Shown here in pieces: positions 35,122-42,793 of a stretch of 64,000 bases of DNA. Made by a program: the position numbers and the translations under genes. The DNA is from CAYREV01 sp964423345 (GTDB taxonomy: Bacteria > Bacteroidota > Rhodothermia > Balneolales > Balneolaceae), in assembly GCA_964423345.1 (NCBI GenBank), contig CAYREV010000005.1, forward strand, positions 44,694 through 108,693, in the 5' to 3' direction. Position 1 is the stretch's first letter. Each line of letters starts with the position of its first letter. The notes beneath the pieces were generated by a model, which saw only the letters and a list, made by a program, of their open reading frames with translations, was not told the origin of the DNA and searched no databases.

Positions 35122-36411
35122 ATGGATACACAGCGACAGGAGTCTTCAGACGGTATTTCATGGGAGGGAATAAAGCAATGCCTGGGTCCAGGACTCCTGA
35201 TGGCCGCAGCCGCCATCGGGGTGTCCCACCTTGTCCAGTCGACCCGGGCAGGTGCCACGTATGGATTCGCACTGGTTTGGGCGGTAGTACTGGCCAATAT
35301 ATTTAAATACCCCTTCCTGGAATACGGTCCCCGATACGCCATTGCAACGGGAGAAAGCATGATTGACGGCTACAAGCGCCTGGGCAACTGGGCGATAGGA
35401 ATTTTTGTGCTCTTCACTATCGGTACCATGTTTGCCGTACAGGCAGCCGTCACAATTGTAACGGCCAGCCTTGCGGCCGAACTGACCGGAATCGCCCTTT
35501 CCCCCCTGGCCTGGAGTGCTATCATTCTGGTTATCTGCATCCTCCTGTTGCTGTCGGGCGAATACTCTGCCCTTGACGGAGCCATCAAGCTTATCATGGT
35601 GGTCCTGGCTGTCTCCACCATAATCGCCGTAGGCGGTGCCCTCCTGCAGGGCGAGCAGCATACCATGCCCGCCAACCTCACTCCCTCCATCTGGAATGTT
35701 GCCGGTATCTCATTTCTTATCGCGCTCATGGGATGGATGCCCATCCCTATTGATGCAGCTGCCTGGCACTCTCTCTGGTCGCTTGAGAGGGTTAAGCAAA
35801 CCAAATACACCCCAAGGCTGAGGGAGTCTCTGCTTGATTTCAATATCGGCTATATAGGCGCCGCTGTATTGGCTCTCGGTTTTCTGGCCCTCGGCGCCCT
35901 GGTCATGTACGGAAGCGGAGAAGAATATGCCACCAGCGGCACTATTTTTGCCAGCCAGCTTATCAGCCTCTATACCGAGAGCCTGGGCAACTGGGCCTAT
36001 ACCGTCATCATCATCTGCGCATTCACGACGATGTTCAGTACTACGCTTACGGTAACCGATGCCTACCCCCGCGTTTCGCGACGCATGCTGGAGGTGCTGG
36101 TCCCCCACACCTTCACCGGGAAAGATGATCTCCGGCTCTATCGACGATTGCTGATCGTCATTTCACTGCTGTCGCTGGGTGTTCTCTATTTTCTGGGAGA
36201 CCAGTTTACGCTGATGGTTGACCTGGCCACCACGCTCTCGTTTCTGACCGCTCCGGTCCTTGCCTACATCAACTACCGCCTGGTAACGGCCGACCACATG
36301 CCCGACCACTGTGTGCCGCGTCCATGGATGAAGTGGTTGAGCTGGAGCGGGATGGTCTTCCTTACCGGCTTTGCGCTGCTATACATTTATTGGCAACTGC
36401 AATTTGGCTAA
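35122..36411 (+). CDS. Nramp-like transporter lacking the canonical metal motifs
   Basis: A 429-residue protein with about 11 membrane helices and the Nramp opening GPGLLMAAAAIGVSHLVQ. In metal-carrying Nramps the first helix holds DPGN; here the position reads GVSH. The MPH motif of helix 6 is replaced by ALMGWMPIPIDAA. The rest of the fold (DGAIKLIM, FTTMFSTTLTVTDAYPR) is well preserved. A branch of Nramp-like proteins carries this SHLVQSTRAGA form, and its substrate is not known to me. It is divergent from the baeRF gene with about 230 bp between starts. Confidence 0.82.
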   Translation: MDTQRQESSDGISWEGIKQCLGPGLLMAAAAIGVSHLVQSTRAGATYGFALVWAVVLANIFKYPFLEYGPRYAIATGESMIDGYKRLGNWAIGIFVLFTIGTMFAVQAAVTIVTASLAAELTGIALSPLAWSAIILVICILLLLSGEYSALDGAIKLIMVVLAVSTIIAVGGALLQGEQHTMPANLTPSIWNVAGISFLIALMGWMPIPIDAAAWHSLWSLERVKQTKYTPRLRESLLDFNIGYIGAAVLALGFLALGALVMYGSGEEYATSGTIFASQLISLYTESLGNWAYTVIIICAFTTMFSTTLTVTDAYPRVSRRMLEVLVPHTFTGKDDLRLYRRLLIVISLLSLGVLYFLGDQFTLMVDLATTLSFLTAPVLAYINYRLVTADHMPDHCVPRPWMKWLSWSGMVFLTGFALLYIYWQLQFG

Positions 36412-36420
36412 CCCCTGAAT

Positions 36421-36543
36421 ATGAAAACGCCCATAGCACTCCTGCGAGGAATCAACGTCGGCGGTCATCGCAAGATAAAAATGGCTGACCTTCGGAAAAT
36501 GTTACGGGGCCTGGTTCCTTCCTCTTTGCCCCAACAACTTTAA
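36421..36543 (+). pseudogene. DUF1697 gene, truncated after the N-terminus
   Basis: Forty codons from the ATG at 36421: MKTPIALLRGINVGGHRKIK followed by MADLRKML. This is the conserved N-terminus of DUF1697 proteins (normally about 180 residues, next expecting a TYIQSGNVVF strand). After about 30 residues the match stops and the frame ends at 36543. Nothing of the rest is present, because the hemolysin III gene begins 6 bp later. A deletion has evidently removed the remaining 80% of the gene. Confidence 0.82.
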
Positions 36544-36548
36544 CGTAC

Positions 36549-37247
36549 ATGTATTATCTTTCCTCCATGAAAAAACAACTGACGACTATTAAAAAATATA
36601 TCCGGGAGCCGGTCAACGGGCTCACCCACGGTATCGGGGCCCTCCTGTCGGTTGCAGGCTTGATCCTTCTGCTCTATGAGGCGGTGATCCACCGGTCCGT
36701 TCCCCACATCATAGCCTTTTCCATCTTCGGCAGCAGCATGGTTCTGCTGTTCACAGCCAGTTCGCTATATCATTCCCTTCCCGCCGGTAAGAAGACGCTC
36801 TCCCTGTTCAGGAAACTCGACCACAGCATGATTTACGCTCTTATCGCCGGTTCCTACACGCCCATCTGCCTGCTCGTATTGGAGGGCAGCTGGAAGTGGG
36901 GAATCCTTGTGACCGTCTGGGCACTGGCCCTGCTGGGAATTATCAAAAAGCTTGTTTCCATGAAGACCCCGCGATGGGTATCCACCCTGCTGTACCTGGG
37001 CATGGGGTGGATGGGGGTGTTGCTGTTCCCCACGCTCTATGAAAAGCTTCCCCTGGCCTTTCTCGCCTGGATCATCATCGGCGGAATCTTCTATTCGCTG
37101 GGTGCCGTCATATATGGGCTGAAGAAACCCAACCCCATCCCCGAATGGTTCGGACACCACGAAATTTGGCATCTTTTTGTGATGGGAGGCACCTTTTCCC
37201 ATTTCTGGGCTTTTTACGGCTACCTTTCCGGCTACGGCCTGTCCTGA
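36549..37247 (+). CDS. Hemolysin III / TrhA family (PAQR) membrane protein
   Basis: A 232-residue (or 226 if started at the ATG at 36567) seven-helix protein of the YqfA/hemolysin III branch of PAQR receptors. Family motifs are EPVNGLTHGIGALLSVAG, SSLYHSLP, KLDHSMIYALIAGSYTP and the C-terminal HHEIWHLFVMGGTFSHF, which carry the conserved zinc-site residues Ser, Asp and His. Bacterial members are linked to membrane-fluidity homeostasis. The start is uncertain because neither ATG has a clear ribosome site; the second matches family N-termini better. Confidence 0.9.
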   Translation: MYYLSSMKKQLTTIKKYIREPVNGLTHGIGALLSVAGLILLLYEAVIHRSVPHIIAFSIFGSSMVLLFTASSLYHSLPAGKKTLSLFRKLDHSMIYALIAGSYTPICLLVLEGSWKWGILVTVWALALLGIIKKLVSMKTPRWVSTLLYLGMGWMGVLLFPTLYEKLPLAFLAWIIIGGIFYSLGAVIYGLKKPNPIPEWFGHHEIWHLFVMGGTFSHFWAFYGYLSGYGLS

Positions 37248-37361
37248 CGCCCCCGCCTGCTTGCCGCAACATCGAAACCCGCGCTCCGGGTTTTGCCTGT
37301 TGGGGCTGTTGTTCTATATTGTGGATTCCTTTGCCGGTTATAATCCAAATATTTCTACGCT

Positions 37362-40238
37362 ATGAAACGGCTTTTGGGATGCTGTCTTTTTTTATTGGCC
37401 TATACCCAGGCCTTTTCCCAGCTGTACCCCACCCAGTACCGTCCGTCCGGCCTCAACTGGCAACAGCTGAAGACGCCCCATTTTCGCATTGTCTTTCCGG
37501 CAGGCGAAGATTCCCTGGCCTGGCAGAGCGGGCGCATACTTGAACAGCAGTATGGCAAGGTGCAGAAGCTGACCGGCGGGGAGCTTCATGACTTCCCGGT
37601 CATCCTGAATAACTACAGCGACCTTTCCAATGGAATGGTCACCTCCCTGCATTTCCGGTCCGAAATAAAAACGGCTCCCATCAAAGGTAAATCCATGAAC
37701 CCCCGGTCGGGCAACTGGCTGGAGACCGTAGTCCCCCACGAGCTGGTCCACGCCATGCACTTTAACCAGACCGGCGACTTCGGTATAGGGTGGCTGGTGC
37801 GGCTCTTATCGCCCGACCTTGCCCGCTCTCTGCATGGCGCTATTCCGGCCGGTATCACCGAGGGGCTGGCCGTGCACCACGAAACAGAAGATGTAATGGA
37901 TGGAGGAGGAAGGGGGGACTACCCGTTTTTTTACAATCGCTTTAATACGATGTTCAACAGCGAGAGGCGGTGGACCCTGGGGCAGATGGTTCATTTCCCC
38001 CGGTACTCCAGGCCTTTCGACCGGCACTATATAGGGGGGTATGAATTCACTTCGTGGCTGCACCGCACCTACGGCAGCCGGACGACGCGGGATGCCCTTG
38101 ATTTCTACATTGACCTGCCTTTTCTGGGCTATGGCGCAGCCCTGAAACACGTGACGGGCAAGTGGCCCTCCCAACTGTATAAACAGTTTCGCAGCGACAA
38201 GGCCGAGGCGCTCGGCGGCACCCCGGTTCCCAGGGCCGAGGGCGGAACGCTGCCCCTTCCCCATGAAGGGGCTTCCATACGAAAGCCGGGGTGGCTCGAT
38301 GATTCTACGCTGGTTTTTTACGGTTCCTTCTATAATGCCCGCCCGGGCTTTTATACCTACCGGCTATCCGATCACACCATAAAGCTGTTAAAGGCCACCG
38401 GCACGGTACGGGATTACCACTATGGCCTGTCGGGCGACAACCGGCTGGCCTACGCCTATTACCGCGCCGACCCCCTGTATGACGATGCGTTTACGGCAGA
38501 GTTGGTTGAAATAAGCCTGGGGGGCCAATCAACCGAAAAGCTTTCCCGTGGCGCCCGCCTCTATGCCCCTACCTACAGCGATGGCCGCCTGCTGGCCCTG
38601 CAGTCAACGGGCATGTCAAGCAGGCTGGTCGAATACCGGGCCGAAACCGGTGAGATCCGGGAGCTGGCCCGTCTCCCGGGGCGGATCGTCGATCTGGCCG
38701 TACACCCCTCCAGGCCCGACAGCGTGGCTCTCATCATCAACAAGCGGGGGTTGCAGGGGCTTTGGCTGGCAAACCTTGAACGCCTGCCGGAGAGTCTCAA
38801 CAAGCCCCCCGCCATTTCATTTATCGGCGGTTCGGTTTTTGATCCCTCCTGGCACCCGGGAGGAGAGCGCCTGCTCTTTACCGCCGACGTAGGGCGGGCC
38901 ATGAACATTTACGAGTATGACCTTTCGGCGGGTACCGTAAAGCGCCTTAGCCGGTCAGTTTACAATGTTTTTGAGGCATCCTACAGTCCGGACGGGGAAA
39001 AAATTGCCTATGTTCGCCAGCACCTCAATCGCCAGCTCCCCGTCGTCAGGTTGCGAAATCATTTCTCCGGGGAAGAGGTTTCCCCCTCCCTTTGGAAACC
39101 CTCCATCCAAAAAGAACGCATCATCCAGCGGCCGGTGTCCGGCTCTTCTATAGACACGCCCCAGGGCGGCTGGGGTATCTCTGACTATCGAACCGGCCTC
39201 TCCTGGCTTCGTCCCCGGACCGTGTTTCCGGTCTTTGAAGAAGTCTCCAACCGCGATGTTTACGAAGTCGGGCTAAGTATACAGTCCGGCAGCCTGCTGC
39301 AGAACCAGTCGTATAAACTGGAAACCACCGTTGTTCAAAATCAACCCTGGTTCGACCTGCAATACCGGAACAAAACCTTCTATCCGGGCTTCAAGCTGCG
39401 GGCTTTTCGCCGGCCTTCCTTTTTTTCGGCCGATATCTCCCGTAGCGGCCTGCTGCGCCGGGAAACCTTTCTGCTGGAGCGTACGGGGGCTACCCTTAGC
39501 ACGCCCCTGCAGATCGATCTTGAAAGAAATGTGTTTAATACCTCCTTGGCTGTTGAGCCGAAGATCAGTATACGCCGCTTTCACGCCCTGGGCCTGGGGG
39601 GAGCCTCGGTATCCAACAGGGTCACCCTGCCGCTCGCGGGACTTTTCTCCTCTTTCAGCTACCGGCTGCAGCAGAATATCAGAGACCTTCAACCCAATTC
39701 CGGGCTCTATCTTTTTGGGGATTACGAACAGTATCTTGCTTCCGGGCAGATGTTCCTTCAGGGGCTTCGAGACCCCCTTCTTTTTAACAATCTTCCCTAT
39801 CGGCTGGAAGGAGGAATATATTCCTTCCTCTCCCCAGACCGCAGCCTAAATCAATCGATGCGCCTGGGGCTGCTTTTTCTGAAAAGATCCGACAGGGTAT
39901 TCGACAACCAGTTTCTCGTCTCCAACGGTTTTTCCGAGCCGGTTTTCCCGCTCGCCAATGACTTGGCCTCATTTAGCCTGCGTTATACCATTCCTCTATT
40001 TTATCCCGGGAATGGCGGACTGCTGCTGCCTTTTTACCTCAGCAGCGTATACCTGGTCGGTTTTTCCGGTACGGTGAGCAACTACACCGCCGGCAACCCT
40101 TTTGAAATTTCCAGGACCGTTATCGGGGGCGGCATCAGGACGCGTTTCCGGTTGTCTAACCTGGCTATTGACATCGGTATAGGTTTCGGCTACGAGCCTG
40201 CCAGAAACAACTCCAATTTCTTTATCGGGAATTTTTAG
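37362..40238 (+). CDS. Metalloprotease + beta-propeller + outer-membrane barrel protein
   Basis: A 958-residue exported protein (signal peptide 1-19). Residues 20-250 form a gluzincin-type metalloprotease domain: zinc motif HELVH at 126-130 and third ligand E167 in GITEGLAVHHE. Residues about 290-610 form a TolB/WD40-like propeller (YSPDGEKIAYVRQ, DPSWHPGGERLLFT). Residues about 640-958 show alternating aromatic strands of a barrel and end NNSNFFIGNF with a terminal Phe, as needed for Bam-dependent insertion. The protein would thus display a protease and propeller on an outer-membrane anchor. Its substrate is unknown. It stands alone between hemolysin III and DUF2911. Confidence 0.8.
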   Translation: MKRLLGCCLFLLAYTQAFSQLYPTQYRPSGLNWQQLKTPHFRIVFPAGEDSLAWQSGRILEQQYGKVQKLTGGELHDFPVILNNYSDLSNGMVTSLHFRSEIKTAPIKGKSMNPRSGNWLETVVPHELVHAMHFNQTGDFGIGWLVRLLSPDLARSLHGAIPAGITEGLAVHHETEDVMDGGGRGDYPFFYNRFNTMFNSERRWTLGQMVHFPRYSRPFDRHYIGGYEFTSWLHRTYGSRTTRDALDFYIDLPFLGYGAALKHVTGKWPSQLYKQFRSDKAEALGGTPVPRAEGGTLPLPHEGASIRKPGWLDDSTLVFYGSFYNARPGFYTYRLSDHTIKLLKATGTVRDYHYGLSGDNRLAYAYYRADPLYDDAFTAELVEISLGGQSTEKLSRGARLYAPTYSDGRLLALQSTGMSSRLVEYRAETGEIRELARLPGRIVDLAVHPSRPDSVALIINKRGLQGLWLANLERLPESLNKPPAISFIGGSVFDPSWHPGGERLLFTADVGRAMNIYEYDLSAGTVKRLSRSVYNVFEASYSPDGEKIAYVRQHLNRQLPVVRLRNHFSGEEVSPSLWKPSIQKERIIQRPVSGSSIDTPQGGWGISDYRTGLSWLRPRTVFPVFEEVSNRDVYEVGLSIQSGSLLQNQSYKLETTVVQNQPWFDLQYRNKTFYPGFKLRAFRRPSFFSADISRSGLLRRETFLLERTGATLSTPLQIDLERNVFNTSLAVEPKISIRRFHALGLGGASVSNRVTLPLAGLFSSFSYRLQQNIRDLQPNSGLYLFGDYEQYLASGQMFLQGLRDPLLFNNLPYRLEGGIYSFLSPDRSLNQSMRLGLLFLKRSDRVFDNQFLVSNGFSEPVFPLANDLASFSLRYTIPLFYPGNGGLLLPFYLSSVYLVGFSGTVSNYTAGNPFEISRTVIGGGIRTRFRLSNLAIDIGIGFGYEPARNNSNFFIGNF

Positions 40239-40294
40239 CGTTTATTTATACATTGAAATATTCCTTTTACAGAAACCTGCATTAATACCACATT

Positions 40295-40876
40295 GTGAAA
40301 TTTACATTCACCATCCCCGGACTTTTACTATTGCTCCTGCTTACAGGGGCCGGCTGTAGCGGGGGAGAAGCCGAAGAGCCCGACCCCATGCGGCGCAAAA
40401 GCCCGACAGCCATCGCTTCGGCCTCTCACGGCAATACCTATATCAAAATTGTGTATGGACAGCCCTACAAGCAGGGGAGGGATATTTTTGGCGAACTGGT
40501 ACCTTACGGAGAGGTGTGGAGAACAGGGGCCAATGAAGCAACTGAATTAACGACTACCGGAGACCTCCTTTTCAACGGCCGGAAAATTGAAGCCGGTACC
40601 TATGCCCTGTTTACTATCCCCGGGCGGGAGCGGTGGACCGTCATACTTAATAGTGAGCTCGGCCAGTGGGGGGCTTTTGAATATGAATCAACAAAGGATG
40701 TGTTGAGAACAGAAGTCTCCTCCTACAAGACACAGCAGCTTGCCGAAGTTTTTACCATCCGGTTTGCCGAAATTGAAGGCAACGAAACCGCTCTTGTGAT
40801 GAGCTGGGATTCAACAAGGGTGGAGATACCCATACGATTTACAGATTCCGGGCCCGTATCGCCTTCCCATCCCTAG
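40295..40876 (+). CDS. DUF2911 lipoprotein
   Basis: A 193-residue protein starting at GTG 40295, with a lipoprotein signal (LLLLTGAGC, Cys about 17). It has the DUF2911 core: SPTAIASASHGNTYIKIVYG, QPYKQGRDIFGELVPYGEVW, RTGANEATEL, and IEAGTYALFTIPG. The family is common in Bacteroidota and relatives, and its function is unknown. It is convergent with the AtuA-like gene, with 10 bp between stops. Confidence 0.88.
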   Translation: MKFTFTIPGLLLLLLLTGAGCSGGEAEEPDPMRRKSPTAIASASHGNTYIKIVYGQPYKQGRDIFGELVPYGEVWRTGANEATELTTTGDLLFNGRKIEAGTYALFTIPGRERWTVILNSELGQWGAFEYESTKDVLRTEVSSYKTQQLAEVFTIRFAEIEGNETALVMSWDSTRVEIPIRFTDSGPVSPSHP

Positions 40877-40886
40877 CTGCCGAAAA

Positions 40887-41234
40887 CTACCTGGATCCAA
40901 CCTTTTCAAGCAGTTCGTCCGGAACCTCCATTTCCATTCTCAACAGGGTGGATGCATGGGTTTTGCCCTGGGCATCAAGTTTCAATGAGACTGTCCCGCC
41001 ACCCCCCAGGCTTTGGTGCAGTACAAAATTAAGGGCATGGATATTGGGCATTTCGTACCGCTCTACCTCCCCCTTGCATATATGTTTCATCTGTTCTTTA
41101 ACGACATCAGCGGTGAGATTTTCCCGGAGAAAGGGGTAGATATCGGGATGGCGGGCAATAATACCTACATTGCTCCCGTCGCCCTTGTCTCCGCTGCGGC
41201 CATGGGCTATCTCAATAAGCTTTACTCGGGGCAT
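40887..41234 (-). CDS. AtuA-like ferredoxin-fold protein
   Basis: A 115-residue protein matching the C-terminal ferredoxin-fold domain found after DUF1446/AtuA proteins: IAHGRSGDKGDGSNVGIIAR at 8-27, then MPNIHALNFVLHQSLGGGG. AtuA belongs to acyclic terpene (citronellol/geraniol) use, but this small domain also occurs as a separate protein with acyl-CoA carboxylase sets. No such genes are next to it here, so a pathway cannot be named. Confidence 0.8.
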   Translation of the reverse strand: MPRVKLIEIAHGRSGDKGDGSNVGIIARHPDIYPFLRENLTADVVKEQMKHICKGEVERYEMPNIHALNFVLHQSLGGGGTVSLKLDAQGKTHASTLLRMEMEVPDELLEKVGSR

Positions 41235-41317
41235 GGTTTCTTCATTTCCTGTTTACGTTTTTACGGTCTCAAATATCAGCATTATGGACGAAGTACCCAA
41301 AAAGAAAGGGGCGCCTT

Positions 41318-42610
41318 TTATGAGGCTTCCTCCCTTTTAATTATCATCAGGGTGATGTCGTCGCTCTGAATAGCCTCCCCGGCATGTCTCTTAATATTTT
41401 CAAGAATCGTTTCCACAAGCTGGTCTGTCGTTTTCTCCCTGTTCTCCTGTACCGTTTTCACGAGACGTTCCAGCCCGAACTCCTCCTTCTTGCTGTTCAT
41501 CGCTTCGGTGATGCCGTCGGTATATACCAACAGGAGGTCTTTCTCCTCCAGCCGTACCGTCTCCTTGCCGTAAGAGGTGTCTTCTACCACCCCCGCCAGA
41601 AGCCCCGTCGATTTCAGCTTTATGGGATCTTTTCCGGATTTAAAAAGCAGGGGTTCATCGTGTCCGCCGTTGGTGTATTCCAGCAGGCCCTTTTCCCATT
41701 CCAGGATCCCATAAAACACCGTTGCAAACTTAGATGGCTCTGTGCTTTTGAACAACAGCTTATTGGTCCCCTCCATACATTTGGAACAGTCTTCAAAAAT
41801 GGCCGCCTGGCTTCGTATGGTTGCCTGAAGATTCGACATCAGCATAGCCGCCGGCATGCCTTTTCCTGTAATATCGCCCAGGCAAAAACCGGTTTTTCCG
41901 TCCTCATGCGTCAGGAAATCATAATAGTCGCCCCCGACAGACTTTGCCGGTTTATTAATGGCCGAGACCTGGTATCCCGGGATATCCGGAACCTTTTCCG
42001 GGAGCAGCCTGAGCTGTATATCCCGGGCCATTTTCAGCTCTTCCTGCAGGCTGATCAAGGCCTTTTCCTCTTCATGGAGCCGGGCATTTTCAATGACCTG
42101 TGCAGATTGCGACCCGATAATTGACAATACCCGGCGGTCTTCGTCGGTAAAGGGGGATCCGTCTTTTTTATTAAAAACAGCCAGGTAGCCTATCAGGGTG
42201 CCCTTCATTATAAGGGGGGCACACAATATAGAGGTGAAATTTAACTCCTCTTCTTTCAGATAGTTGAACCGCCCATCCTCCGCTATATTGTTGCTCATCA
42301 GCATGGAGCGGTTTTTTAACATCCATCCCTTAAGCCGGCTGTCCATTTTAATGGGGACCTTGTCGGTGGTTACATCCATGCGACGAACCATGGTATGAAA
42401 CTGATCCTCCTCCTGCTCCCGCTCCAGCAGGCTGACGGTTCCCTCTTCCACCCCCAGGTGTTTGATGCATTTCATCACAATCTGGTCGATGATGTCATCT
42501 ACAGAATCCATTGAAGAGATGGCCGTGGCAATGTCATTCAGCACCTTTAACTCGTTTATAGCAAGCTGCAGCCTCTCGTTTTCCCTGGCCAGTTGTTCCC
42601 TTTCCTTCAT
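41318..42610 (-). CDS. GAF domain and SpoIIE/PP2C-type serine phosphatase
   Basis: A 430-residue cytosolic protein. An N-terminal coiled coil (1-25) leads into a GAF sensor domain (about 25-180, IDQIVMKCIKHLGVEEGTVS... FNKKDGSPFTDEDRRVLSII). A linker helix follows, then a SpoIIE/RsbU phosphatase domain (about 205-428) with SVGGDYYDF, GDITGKGMPAAMLMS, and LLVYTDGITEAMN carrying metal-binding Asp residues. Such enzymes dephosphorylate anti-sigma antagonist proteins in partner switching. It is divergent from the Ser/Thr kinase gene with a 183-bp AT-rich spacer, so the two may act on shared targets. Confidence 0.93.
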   Translation of the reverse strand: MKEREQLARENERLQLAINELKVLNDIATAISSMDSVDDIIDQIVMKCIKHLGVEEGTVSLLEREQEEDQFHTMVRRMDVTTDKVPIKMDSRLKGWMLKNRSMLMSNNIAEDGRFNYLKEEELNFTSILCAPLIMKGTLIGYLAVFNKKDGSPFTDEDRRVLSIIGSQSAQVIENARLHEEEKALISLQEELKMARDIQLRLLPEKVPDIPGYQVSAINKPAKSVGGDYYDFLTHEDGKTGFCLGDITGKGMPAAMLMSNLQATIRSQAAIFEDCSKCMEGTNKLLFKSTEPSKFATVFYGILEWEKGLLEYTNGGHDEPLLFKSGKDPIKLKSTGLLAGVVEDTSYGKETVRLEEKDLLLVYTDGITEAMNSKKEEFGLERLVKTVQENREKTTDQLVETILENIKRHAGEAIQSDDITLMIIKREEAS

Positions 42611-42793
42611 TATATACCCTTTCTGGGCTTTTTAGGTATTGATATGATTGATTTTTATGCCTTAAAAAATAAATTTAATTATAAATATCTGATTTTTTCG
42701 AATTTGAGTATAATTTATTCTAATATGTACTATTAACGGGATAAAAGACGCGAATAGGTTGCTTCCCTCAATTTTCATTAAACAGGCCGGGCG

